From: an uncultured Clostridia bacterium
GTDB lineage: Bacteria > Bacillota > Clostridia > TANB77 > CAG-508
NCBI GenBank assembly: GCA_944391825.1
Contig: CALXUZ010000005.1
Coordinates: 1-41,306 of the forward strand
Length of the DNA: 41,306 nucleotides
Direction of reading: 5' to 3'
Part shown: positions 33,629 through 41,306 of the stretch, in pieces
Numbering within the stretch: the stretch's first letter is position 1
How the letters are laid out: each line of letters opens with the position of its first letter
The notes under the pieces: model-generated
What the model was told of the DNA's origin: nothing
Seen by the model: the letters and a program-made list of their open reading frames with translations, nothing else
Database searches by the model: none
Translations under genes and position numbers: made by a program

Positions 33629-34117
33629 TTAAATATAGCACAAATCGTAATAAGCACATTTTCTACATATTTTATCATCTAGTTTATTTGGTATTTTCTC
33701 CTTTTTTACAATTTCTTCAATATCTTTAATTGCTTCTTGTAATATTTTTCTATCGTTATCTTCTAAAAAAATTTCTTTAGTTTGCTTTAATAAAGGATAA
33801 TCTATTTTTGCCTCTATGGTATTTACACCTTTTTGCTCTAGGTAATACATATAATATTTAATTTGCCACTCTCCCGCTTCTTCTATTGCTTTAGTTTTCT
33901 TGACTTCGTGCAGGATTGCACCTTTTTGTATAAAGTCAATATTAATTTGATTGTCTATTAATATACTCTTTTTTTCTCTTGTATAAGTTGTTTCATCTAA
34001 AATTTTACCAATAGAAACCAGTTCACTATTCTGCTCCATATTAACTTCATTTGCAAAATACCACAATTTTCTTTTGCACACAAAATAGTAATAAATCATT
34101 ATACCTGTAATATTCAA
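33629..34117 (-). CDS. cas4: CRISPR-associated protein Cas4
   Basis: This 162-residue RecB-like nuclease with an iron-sulfur cluster trims prespacers and sets PAM choice. Cluster cysteines are visible as Cys14 and the C-terminal trio Cys151, Cys154 and Cys160. The nuclease core motif HEVKKTK lies at about residue 90, and a QIKYYMYYL (QhxxY-type) motif is close after it. The start is TTG at 34117, supported by GGAGG seven bases upstream; an ATG six codons later has no RBS. Length is typical. Confidence 0.93.
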   Translation of the reverse strand: MNITGIMIYYYFVCKRKLWYFANEVNMEQNSELVSIGKILDETTYTREKKSILIDNQINIDFIQKGAILHEVKKTKAIEEAGEWQIKYYMYYLEQKGVNTIEAKIDYPLLKQTKEIFLEDNDRKILQEAIKDIEEIVKKEKIPNKLDDKICRKCAYYDLCYI

Positions 34118-34136
34118 TTATTTGCCTCCTATATAA

Positions 34137-36311
34137 TTATAAACTTCTATCATCAAATGTATTATTTTCTTCTTTTAATAATAGTCCCTTTTTTCTGTCA
34201 TACTTTGCATCTATAAAGTATATATCTTTAATTTTATAACCTACATTTGATATTCTTCTTTTTGCTTGATTTGCTTGTAAATTTAGGCATAATTTTCTTA
34301 TTTTCTTTAATATTTCATTTCTTGCTTTATAATCATTTTCTTTTTCATATTCTTCAAATAATGATATATTTTCTTCATATAATTGTTTTGGAATTACTGT
34401 TACTGTTTTAATGTCATTTAATATGTTTTTTGCTTCTGCTTCTTTTAAAGAATATCCAACTATATTATCTAGTACTCGTGTTGCTGTATCAAATTCAGTT
34501 AAATAACTGGTCCCTTTTAATGTTTCTCTAGAATATAACTTTTCTACTAATTCAGCCTTTGTTTCTTCTTTTAACATTTGATTATTGTATTTTTCTAACA
34601 TTTGAATACTTAACTCATGTATTTTTTTATTATATACATATTTTATTCCGCTTGCATTTTTTATATAAATTTTTATATTACTTTCTTCGCCCTTGTATTC
34701 TCTTTTTCTGTAACATCTTCCCATCCTTTGAAATAAACTGTCCAATGTAGACATTTCTGTATAAAGATAGTCAAAATCAATATCTAGTGAGGCTTCCACA
34801 ATTTGTGTAGTAATCCATATGCCATTTTGATTACTTCTTGCAAAAAGTTTTATTTTTTCTTCCAATGTTGCTTTATCTTCTTCTATAAATCTAGCATGCA
34901 ATAATCCTGCATCTATTTTTTGTATGCATTTTTGATATAACATAATAGCTTGGTCTACAGTATTGGCTATTACCAAAACTTTAGAATTCTTTGATTTTTC
35001 AATAATTTCCTCTATAGCTTCACTTATATTTTTATCAATCAGTTCAATTTTATGTCTATTTGTATTAGAGTAAAATTTTCCTACCTTAAGTGGTATATTG
35101 TTGTTTTCTAAATACTCTTGATAGATTTTAGGTAGGGTTGCTGTTATAATCATAAATTTCCCACCTATATCGTTTATCATTTTTAGACCTTTTAATATAA
35201 TTGCTGTTATTTTTGGCTCATATGCTTGTATTTCATCAATTACTATTTTAGTATAACTTAGCATTGAGTATATCTTTTCATATCCTTGATACTTAAATAC
35301 AAAATAAAAGAATTGATTTATTGTGGAAAGTAATATTTTTGTGGACATCATCCTAGATTGCTCATATAATTCTTGTGGATATTTTATTTCATCTTCTTCT
35401 GATAAGTAATCCATTGCAGTTGAGTGTAGTAATCCTACATTTTCATAGTTCATTAATCTATTTATTCTATCAAATATATCATTTAAACTAATCCTATAAG
35501 GTAATGTATAGTTTGTCTTCTCGTTTTCACTCCAAATAGCTGCGCCTTCAGTTTTTCCATATCCAGTAGATGCTACTGCAATAATATTTGAATTTTTATT
35601 TTCCTTGCAAAATTCCTGCAAATCATTTATATTTTTAAATTTTTGCTCTAAAAATTTTTCTGCCTCTGAACCCAAATTATTTTTTGAATTAGTTTCTACT
35701 GGTATATGTGCTGAAGCAGCATGGTCGCAACGATGAACAATCCCTTTAATAAGGCAATATTCTAAGTAATATTCACTTTCTTCATCTATTCTATTTTCTC
35801 TAGATACTTTATTTAAATATCCAAGTCTTAATTCTTTTGATATAGGGAATTCCAGTTCTTTTTCAATCTCATCAAGTCTTGGCAGAAAATCTTTTTGCCA
35901 AATTTTTTCTATTACTTCAGGTGAAGGTTGCATGGCATCTCTTTCATGATGATAATAAATTGATTGTAATAAGATTTTTTGATGTGGTTTATCTAACTTA
36001 TTAATCAAATCCTGTGGAATAAACAATGGAGATAATTGTTCATGCTTTATTTCATAATCAAATTCTGTTTCTATTAATTCTTCTCCTAATTTTTGTAAAA
36101 TTTGATTCTGAAATGGTGTAAAAATTTTCCCACAATCATGATATTGACAAGCAATTTTCAATGTTAACCAAAATTTTTCTTCATCAATTTCCTTATTTTC
36201 TAATATTCTTTTTCCATATAGTTTTCTTAAAATATTTAGTTCCTCTAATACTTTATTTGTATGTTCTTTTATAGTTTCAATTGGTTTTGATTTTGCATAT
36301 GCTACTATCAT
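34137..36311 (-). CDS. cas3: CRISPR-associated helicase-nuclease Cas3 (HD plus helicase)
   Basis: This 724-residue effector nuclease is recruited by Cascade to shred target DNA. The N-terminal HD domain shows His17, His58-Asp59 (YHDCGK), His121-His122 and Asp196/His197. The SF2 helicase follows, with Walker A STGYGKT (Lys253), the DExH-like box DEIQ (359-362), SAT-like ITATLP, and QRMGRCYR near the end of the second RecA domain. All key residues are present. It follows cas5 after a strong hairpin. RBS AAAGGAG lies 5 bases before the ATG. Confidence 0.96.
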   Translation of the reverse strand: MIVAYAKSKPIETIKEHTNKVLEELNILRKLYGKRILENKEIDEEKFWLTLKIACQYHDCGKIFTPFQNQILQKLGEELIETEFDYEIKHEQLSPLFIPQDLINKLDKPHQKILLQSIYYHHERDAMQPSPEVIEKIWQKDFLPRLDEIEKELEFPISKELRLGYLNKVSRENRIDEESEYYLEYCLIKGIVHRCDHAASAHIPVETNSKNNLGSEAEKFLEQKFKNINDLQEFCKENKNSNIIAVASTGYGKTEGAAIWSENEKTNYTLPYRISLNDIFDRINRLMNYENVGLLHSTAMDYLSEEDEIKYPQELYEQSRMMSTKILLSTINQFFYFVFKYQGYEKIYSMLSYTKIVIDEIQAYEPKITAIILKGLKMINDIGGKFMIITATLPKIYQEYLENNNIPLKVGKFYSNTNRHKIELIDKNISEAIEEIIEKSKNSKVLVIANTVDQAIMLYQKCIQKIDAGLLHARFIEEDKATLEEKIKLFARSNQNGIWITTQIVEASLDIDFDYLYTEMSTLDSLFQRMGRCYRKREYKGEESNIKIYIKNASGIKYVYNKKIHELSIQMLEKYNNQMLKEETKAELVEKLYSRETLKGTSYLTEFDTATRVLDNIVGYSLKEAEAKNILNDIKTVTVIPKQLYEENISLFEEYEKENDYKARNEILKKIRKLCLNLQANQAKRRISNVGYKIKDIYFIDAKYDRKKGLLLKEENNTFDDRSL

Positions 36312-36333
36312 AATTTCTCCTTTTACGCAATAA

Positions 36334-36369
36334 GCTAAGTGTTATTATAAAAATATAATAACACTTAGC
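36334..36369 (-). promoter_or_regulatory. Perfect 16-bp hairpin between cas5 and cas3
   Basis: GCTAAGTGTTATTATA and its exact complement flank a 4-base loop. No T-run follows on the minus strand, so a simple intrinsic terminator is unlikely. It could be a processing or stability element that separates Cascade expression from cas3. Confidence 0.6.
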
Positions 36370-36374
36370 ATGTT

Positions 36375-37031
36375 CTATCTCATATCATCTTTATTAAAAA
36401 AGATAATTAAATCACCATCTTCATCTTCTAGTGTATTTTCAATAACATATCTGTTTTTTTCTACATATTTTACATTTGTTTTATTCCAAACTCTTAAATC
36501 ATTTTGAATAGTATATGTTGTAGGAAGACGATATTTTATTCCGTGAATTTCTTCATTTTCTTCTGTATCAGGAATATATGCATTATGCTTTAATGTTTTT
36601 TCTTCTACCTGTTTTGTTTTTTCGCAGATTTTTATTTGGTCTACTCTAACCATATCTTCATTTCTTCCTAGCGAAAAAGATTCTATTCCATTGATAATAT
36701 TATAATAAATTTTATCAATCACATCATCTTCTGCACGCACATGAATTATTAAGTTTATATTTAATAATTGATGGACATTTCTAGGCATGGAAGTTATCTT
36801 ATCCTTTTTGTACATTAATAATGTTTGATAATTTGAGAAAATGCTTTCATATTCCCCTTGAACAGATACTTCCATAGGAAAATACTCTCCATTTTGTGCT
36901 TGTAATATTTTATGAAACATGCCAATTATTGTTGAATAAGGTGGCAGTGGATAAGTTTCTGCCACTTTATATGCAAATGGCTTTTTATAGCAGGCTGTTT
37001 CTTGAAATAATTTCAATTTTAGTATTTTCAT
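36375..37031 (-). CDS. cas5: Type I-B Cascade subunit Cas5
   Basis: This 218-residue RAMP protein begins MKILKLKLFQETACYKKP, with the family's first strand and the YPLPPYSTIIGMFHKIL helix typical of type I-B Cas5. The middle carries SFSLGRNEDMVRV, and an RLPTTY segment near the C-terminus is also typical. It caps the crRNA 5' tag and contacts Cas8. AAAGGAG lies 7 bases before the ATG and overlaps the cas7 stop codon, so cas7 and cas5 are translationally close. Confidence 0.92.
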   Translation of the reverse strand: MKILKLKLFQETACYKKPFAYKVAETYPLPPYSTIIGMFHKILQAQNGEYFPMEVSVQGEYESIFSNYQTLLMYKKDKITSMPRNVHQLLNINLIIHVRAEDDVIDKIYYNIINGIESFSLGRNEDMVRVDQIKICEKTKQVEEKTLKHNAYIPDTEENEEIHGIKYRLPTTYTIQNDLRVWNKTNVKYVEKNRYVIENTLEDEDGDLIIFFNKDDMR

Positions 37032-37042
37032 TATTTTCTCCT

Positions 37043-37951
37043 TTACTTACTATAATACTCCTTTACCTTTTCTTCTAAGTTTTTAAAAAATTGTTCAATG
37101 TGGTATACTTTTCCTACATATTTTTCTTTTATTTTTTCTTCATTAGCGAAAATTCCTTCTGCCAATCCTATTTCTGTATTTGCTTCAACAGGTATACCAG
37201 CAACTTCTAATTCTCCTGCTTCTTTTAGTGCATTTAATTTAATCTCAAATTTACCATCTTTTCCTTCTAGCATTATTCTTCCCATATAAAATGGTGTATT
37301 TATAGGGTAAATTCCACCTATAACAAATAATGGGCTTAAGTTCTCTTGCCTTCCTCTTATATCTCTATTTAATACTTTTACAATTTCTAGTAATTCAACT
37401 ACTCTTTTTGCTCTTTCTTCTTTACTTAATTCTATTTTTTTGTCTACTCCAATTTTATTTAAATCAATTGTAATTGTATATGTATAAAAACTTAAATGTT
37501 GCTCCAAATTAGCTAAGTTTGGAAATTGATTTATTCTATCTGCTAGTCCTTTATTGCTTAATAATTCCAAATCACTTCTATAATCCTCTAAAGAAATTGC
37601 ATGGCTCACTCTAACTGCTGCACTTCTAGTTTCTGAACCTCCATCTTCTTCATCAGTCTTTTTAACTGTTTTCATGTATCCAAATAGATCCATTTCTTGA
37701 GAATCTTTTATTGTATATTTATCAGAAAATTGTACCGTTCCTTTTGATTTGTCTACCACTTGTAAATTCCAGTTAAACATTTGCTGTCCCATCCTTGCTA
37801 TGTCATAACGTAAAGCTTGTCTTGATGCAAATGTGTAAACATTTCCATCACCTCTTGATAATTTTTTTAATTCCGAAATATTTCCAATTCCCTCTCCGTA
37901 ATTTAGGCTTTGTGCCTTGAAAATCATTGTTATTGATAATCCTGTATTCAT
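37043..37951 (-). CDS. cas7: Type I-B Cascade backbone subunit Cas7 (Cst2/DevR family)
   Basis: This 302-residue protein forms the crRNA-bound filament. Diagnostic is the start MNTGLSITMIFKAQSLNYGE and the segment SRQALRYDIARMG, which fit Cst2/DevR proteins. The start context is weak: only AAAGAT is near the ATG, while GGAGGAG lies over 30 bases away. A short palindrome (GGATA-ATTAA-TATCC) lies between them and could shorten the distance in the mRNA. The protein start is nevertheless that of the family. Confidence 0.93.
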   Translation of the reverse strand: MNTGLSITMIFKAQSLNYGEGIGNISELKKLSRGDGNVYTFASRQALRYDIARMGQQMFNWNLQVVDKSKGTVQFSDKYTIKDSQEMDLFGYMKTVKKTDEEDGGSETRSAAVRVSHAISLEDYRSDLELLSNKGLADRINQFPNLANLEQHLSFYTYTITIDLNKIGVDKKIELSKEERAKRVVELLEIVKVLNRDIRGRQENLSPLFVIGGIYPINTPFYMGRIMLEGKDGKFEIKLNALKEAGELEVAGIPVEANTEIGLAEGIFANEEKIKEKYVGKVYHIEQFFKNLEEKVKEYYSK

Positions 37952-37999
37952 ATTTATCTTTGAAAGGATATTAATTATCCCTTCTCCTCCCTTCCACTT

Positions 38000-39838
38000 T
38001 TATACTTCTTCTATTTTTTCTGGCTTTTGGTATTCGTTAGATATTAAGCCTGCCAAAAAGCTGTGTCCAATTGTTGCAAAATCTAAATTTCCATCTTGCA
38101 TAACTTCCAAAAATATTGGTGATACATCCTTTTCCATGAATAAATGTAAACGGATAATAATATCTAAAAATTCCTTTTTATTATTTGCTTTTATGCTATT
38201 TATCATTTTGTATACATAGCTATCTAACTTATTTTCTTCATTGTTCTTTTTCAAATCTTTTCTAATCTCCTGCCCAATGCTATATAAAGCATATATTTTT
38301 TTATTATTTTTACTTGTTTCTTCTTCCATATTTTCTCCCTCCTTTTTATATAATCTTAAATATTCTCTTATTTTTGTTGCCATAAAACAATTAAATGCTT
38401 GATTAGAATTTGAACTATTAAAAGCTTCCCTTAGTCTGTTATTAATTATTATTGATATATCCTCATTTTTTAACATCATATCTGTTATTTGTAGCCTAAA
38501 GCTATAATCGTTTACTGTTTGCAATATTTTGGCATGTTTAGATAAAAATGCTGCTACATTTGGCCTTATATGAAAATATTGTATTCTTCCATATGCTGTA
38601 TATTTTGTTTCAAATTCTACAACAAAAACATTTTGTAACTGCCATTTACTAATTTCTTTCTCTTGATTTACAATATCTAAAACTGTTTCAATATATGGAT
38701 TTGCAATATTTCTTTCTTTTTTAGAGTTGCCAGCAAAATTTCTATTAACCTGCAATAATTTATTTACACTAGTATCATAGTTAATAAAGCTATAAATTTC
38801 TGATTCTCTATATTTATTTCCATCTTTTTCCACTTTTGTTATAGAAGTAATTCCTGCTGGTGTGCAAAATAGCATCAACTTGCATAATGGGCAAATTGGT
38901 ACTTGCGGTTTTAGATTCCAAAAGAAATTTGCCATATTTTCACTACTTACTGCTAAAGGTATAAAATTTCCTTCTGTGTAATTTTCAGTGATTGCCAATT
39001 TTTCTTCACATAAATGACAATTCTTCAATTTTGTTGCTATATACTCCTCTATGTCTTGTAATGTTTCATTTTTTTGTATCATTTTTTGAATTTGTTTATA
39101 TGTTTTTTCTACATCTTCAGTCAAATTTTTTGCTTCTTTAATATGTAACTCTATATTCTTAATTTCATATTCTCCATTTAAAACCTCTTGCCAAAAACTT
39201 GTTTCAATAATATTGCTAATATATTGTTTTTGCATTAGTTGCATTTGTTCTTGTATTGTACTAGCGTTTTTTGTGATATTTAAAAATGATGCTTGACCAA
39301 AATAATTATTGTTTAAAATACTTTTAAAATAATTTAATGTAATTCTCCTATTGTTCTCCTCTTTTGCTATTTCATTTTTAATATTGCTTAAAATATGAAT
39401 TAAATCCTCTAAATCTTCCTTCGTTTTTGGTTCTTTTATTTTTTTATATTCATCTTCAATTTTTTGATAGCTTATTTCATTAAATTTTTGAATTTTCTTT
39501 TTTTGATTACTAATACTATCTTTTGTATACTTTAATATTTCTTTTATTTTTTCTTGTATCTTTTTATTTTTTTCTTTTTCGTCTTTTGTCTTTGGTTCTT
39601 CTATTTTGCCTGACAGTAGACCTTCTATTTTTCGAGAATTTTTTGTTATTATTTCATCAAGCTTATTTGCAATATCATATTTTTTAAAGAAGTAATAAAA
39701 ATAATCTTCCGAAAAGTTTATTAAAATATTTGTATCAAATTCAATATAATTTCCCTTTATCGTAACTTCAGTATCTTTCTTAACTTCCCTTAAAATATTC
39801 AAAAAACCAATAATTCCGAGCATTGAAAAACCAATCAT
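38000..39838 (-). CDS. cas8: Type I-B large Cascade subunit Cas8 (Cst1, CXXC-CXXC family) with a 5' frameshift
   Basis: This 612-residue protein is as readable from ATG 39838. Two zinc-type pairs (Cys274/Cys277 and Cys316/Cys319) give the Cst1 'CXXC-CXXC' signature. Cas8 recognises the PAM and starts R-loop formation. The apparent start has no RBS. A better start, ATG 39860 with GGAGG six bases upstream, encodes MLKRIYLNDWFFNA. It would continue into GIIGFLNIL of this frame if one base (39818) were absent. So the intended protein is about 619 residues and the present gene is frameshifted at codon 15. It could be a mutation or a sequencing error. If real, Cas8 would lose its first strand. Confidence 0.88.
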   Translation of the reverse strand: MIGFSMLGIIGFLNILREVKKDTEVTIKGNYIEFDTNILINFSEDYFYYFFKKYDIANKLDEIITKNSRKIEGLLSGKIEEPKTKDEKEKNKKIQEKIKEILKYTKDSISNQKKKIQKFNEISYQKIEDEYKKIKEPKTKEDLEDLIHILSNIKNEIAKEENNRRITLNYFKSILNNNYFGQASFLNITKNASTIQEQMQLMQKQYISNIIETSFWQEVLNGEYEIKNIELHIKEAKNLTEDVEKTYKQIQKMIQKNETLQDIEEYIATKLKNCHLCEEKLAITENYTEGNFIPLAVSSENMANFFWNLKPQVPICPLCKLMLFCTPAGITSITKVEKDGNKYRESEIYSFINYDTSVNKLLQVNRNFAGNSKKERNIANPYIETVLDIVNQEKEISKWQLQNVFVVEFETKYTAYGRIQYFHIRPNVAAFLSKHAKILQTVNDYSFRLQITDMMLKNEDISIIINNRLREAFNSSNSNQAFNCFMATKIREYLRLYKKEGENMEEETSKNNKKIYALYSIGQEIRKDLKKNNEENKLDSYVYKMINSIKANNKKEFLDIIIRLHLFMEKDVSPIFLEVMQDGNLDFATIGHSFLAGLISNEYQKPEKIEEV

Positions 39839-39872
39839 TTAAATAAATTCTTTTTAACATCTCGCACCTCCT

Positions 39873-40592
39873 TTACTTTATAATTGAAAACATCCCAAAT
39901 CCAGATGAATGCCTGCTTCCCAAGCCACATTGGTATAAAAAGTTTAATAGAGTTTTATCGCCACTTAATAAATATGTTCCAAGTGATGCTTCCATCTGCT
40001 TTTCATAGAACTTCACAACTGTTTTTTTAGGATTAATTGGTTCTAATTTTAGAGTATCCACTGTCTCCTTTGGAATATTAGTAGTCTCCAGCTGTTCTTT
40101 TACATTTATTTTTAGTATTTCTTCAAATTTTTCACCATCGCAATATGAATAATACCAATCCTTCTCATTGACTCTTTCTCTAACAATAAGCGGAGATAAG
40201 AATTTTATTTTAATTTGCTCTGTTGTAATTTGAGTTTCTGGTAACATCATAATATTATTTAATATCATTTTATTATTTGCAATTGGGAATTCTTTATATC
40301 GTTGATGGTTTATGCTATTATATAACATAATTGCTAGTGAATAATCTGCTATAGAAAAGCTTACTTCTAATGATTTTTTGTGTACTAAAATCTTATCTTT
40401 TTGAAATTCAGATGAATAAAAATAAACTGAAAATGTAAACGGTTTTTTAATTGGGTCTTTGGCATGATAATATTTTTCATATGTTGTTTCATCATACTCA
40501 GATAAAGCTTTTTTTATAAAGCTTAAAATAATTCTTCTATAATCTAATGGAAAATATTCATTTTCCAAACTAAAGCTTAGCTGATACCTCAT
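39873..40592 (-). CDS. cas6: CRISPR RNA endoribonuclease Cas6
   Basis: This 239-residue RAMP protein cuts the pre-crRNA at the base of each repeat hairpin. The C-terminal glycine-rich loop GLGSRHSSGFGMF is the family signature. The N-terminal ferredoxin-like half has DYRRIILSFIKKAL. The catalytic His is not certain from sequence. GGAGG lies 6 bases before the ATG. It is the first gene of the cas operon, a common position in this subtype. Confidence 0.93.
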   Translation of the reverse strand: MRYQLSFSLENEYFPLDYRRIILSFIKKALSEYDETTYEKYYHAKDPIKKPFTFSVYFYSSEFQKDKILVHKKSLEVSFSIADYSLAIMLYNSINHQRYKEFPIANNKMILNNIMMLPETQITTEQIKIKFLSPLIVRERVNEKDWYYSYCDGEKFEEILKINVKEQLETTNIPKETVDTLKLEPINPKKTVVKFYEKQMEASLGTYLLSGDKTLLNFLYQCGLGSRHSSGFGMFSIIK

Positions 40593-40649
40593 ATTTTCCT
40601 CCTTCCTTGCATATTTTACTATTTTTAACGTTATTTCATTTGCAGTTTA

Positions 40650-40678
40650 ATTATATCATAATGTTTTAGATTTGTCTT
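40650..40678 (-). promoter_or_regulatory. Probable cas operon promoter
   Basis: Minus-strand AAGACA (40673-40678) and TATAAT (40650-40655) are 17 bases apart. This would give a leader of about 50 bases before cas6. The -35 matches consensus at four of six positions. Confidence 0.55.
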
Positions 40679-40682
40679 TAAA

Positions 40683-40691
40683 TTTGTCGAA
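40683..40691 (+). promoter_or_regulatory. Spo0A-box-like site upstream of the cas promoter
   Basis: The plus strand reads TTTGTCGAA, a full 0A-box match, located just upstream of the proposed -35 of the cas operon. Binding by Spo0A is only a hypothesis, because such nonamers occur by chance in AT-rich DNA. Confidence 0.35.
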
Positions 40692-40758
40692 ATTTTTGGA
40701 TTTTTCTGGAAATTTTTTATTGTCAGTTAATTTCAATTTCGGCAGAGATTTTAAAAAC

Positions 40759-41136
40759 TTACCACATAACCTGTTTTATATGGTTTATATAAAATTGATT
40801 TTTTATTTTATATACTTCTATTACATCAAAACGAATAAATTTATTTTCCAGCTTGTGAGAATATATGTAATATTTACTTGCGTTCCAAATATGCTTTTCT
40901 TTTACTGGGGTTACTGCTTCTGCTGGCATGCCATAATGAAGATTTTGCCTTGTTTTTACTTCTATAAATACATATTCTTCTTTATCTTTTGCAATAATAT
41001 CTATTTCACCCTGTCTGCACTCATAGTTTCTTTCTATAATTTCATAGCCTTTATTTTTCAAATAATCTGTTGCTTGCTCTTCCCCATCTTTTCCAAGTTC
41101 ATGCCTTTCATACATTTTGAATTTAATTCCTTGCAT
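40759..41136 (-). CDS. yraN: YraN/UPF0102 family endonuclease-like protein
   Basis: This 125-residue protein has the UPF0102 pattern: GKDGEEQATDYLKNKGYEIIERNYECRQGEIDII followed by FIEVKTR. That gives the PD-(D/E)xK-like core GEIDxI...EVKxR of the Holliday-junction-resolvase-like superfamily. The cellular role is not established. The start is uncertain: ATG 41136 has no RBS, and ATG 41115 (MYERHELGK) has AAGGA 12 bases upstream. The position next to a dprA-like gene is common in bacteria. Confidence 0.9.
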   Translation of the reverse strand: MQGIKFKMYERHELGKDGEEQATDYLKNKGYEIIERNYECRQGEIDIIAKDKEEYVFIEVKTRQNLHYGMPAEAVTPVKEKHIWNASKYYIYSHKLENKFIRFDVIEVYKIKNQFYINHIKQVMW

Positions 41137-41179
41137 AATATATTTAGACTTTTTATAAAGGTTTTACCTATAAACCTAT

Positions 41180-41305
41180 TTACTTTTTATTTCTTACATA
41201 TTTATTTCCTGGCACATTGGTTATTAGTTCATCTAATTCCAGCATGCATAAACCTTCTGTTACTTCTGCAATTGTTTTATTTGTTAGCTTTGCAAGTTCA
41301 TTTGC
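41180..41305 (-). CDS. dprA: Partial 3' end of a DprA-like DNA-processing protein
   Basis: The last 41 codons are present and the rest lies beyond the window. The translation NELAKLTNKTIAEVTEGL then LELDELITNVPGNKYVR fits the C-terminal winged-helix domain of DprA/Smf. DprA loads RecA onto incoming single-stranded DNA during transformation. The adjacent yraN supports this. Only the helix-turn-helix tail is visible, so another winged-helix protein is possible. Confidence 0.65.
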   Translation of the reverse strand, partial: ANELAKLTNKTIAEVTEGLCMLELDELITNVPGNKYVRNKK

Positions 41306-41306
41306 T

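Overview
The window looks like chromosome from a low-GC, spore-forming member of the Clostridia (Bacillota), possibly an uncultured gut lineage. The evidence is the strong A+T bias, AGGAGG-type ribosome binding sites, near-consensus sigma-A promoters, a Spo0E-family phosphatase, a paired YmfF/YmfH M16 peptidase locus, a class III ribonucleotide reductase and a type I-B CRISPR system of the Cst1/Cst2 kind. Every protein gene I can support, and both tRNAs, lie on the minus strand, so transcription runs from high to low coordinates.

From 1 to about 1500: two tRNA genes (Cys, Gly) with their own promoter, then a D-Ala-D-Ala carboxypeptidase (dacF-like). From 1529 to 15681: a type IV secretion/conjugation-like apparatus. 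It has three tandem VirB2/TrbC-like pilins, a PrgI/VirB3-like protein, a split VirB4 (membrane-anchored N-terminal-like protein plus ATPase), a VirB6/TrbL-like channel protein, two TcpC/VirB8-like bitopic proteins and a large cell-wall hydrolase (glucosaminidase plus C39-like peptidase). There is no relaxase, VirD4 coupling protein, integrase or attachment site, and the locus sits among chromosomal genes. The pilins have their own promoters and are separated from the machine genes by an intrinsic terminator.

From 15.8 to 26.9 kb: ordinary chromosomal genes. In order these are spo0E, ymfH, ymfF, rpsU (56 aa, with a perfect consensus promoter), nrdD (ending before the glycyl-radical motif), an ABC importer whose permease carries a one-base frameshift and whose binding-protein gene runs into a REP-like palindrome, a GH25/LysM lysozyme and cysK.

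From 26.9 to 40.7 kb: a defence-like region. A terminator-ended structured small RNA is followed by a BECR-fold nuclease-like gene. Then come a CRISPR array (65 repeats, 64 spacers by hand count), a gene-free leader, and the operon cas6-cas8(cst1)-cas7(cst2)-cas5-cas3-cas4-cas1-cas2. cas8 has a one-base insertion near its start. The window ends with yraN and the 3' end of a dprA-like gene.

Observations most worth a second look: (1) a 12-nt perfect complementarity between the small RNA and the Shine-Dalgarno region of the BECR nuclease mRNA; (2) a consensus -10 hexamer inside every CRISPR repeat, in the crRNA direction; (3) near-identical hairpin designs that bury the ribosome binding site and start codon of two cell-wall hydrolase genes; (4) the orphan secretion system; (5) the NrdD lacking its radical tail; (6) the frameshifts in cas8 and the ABC permease.
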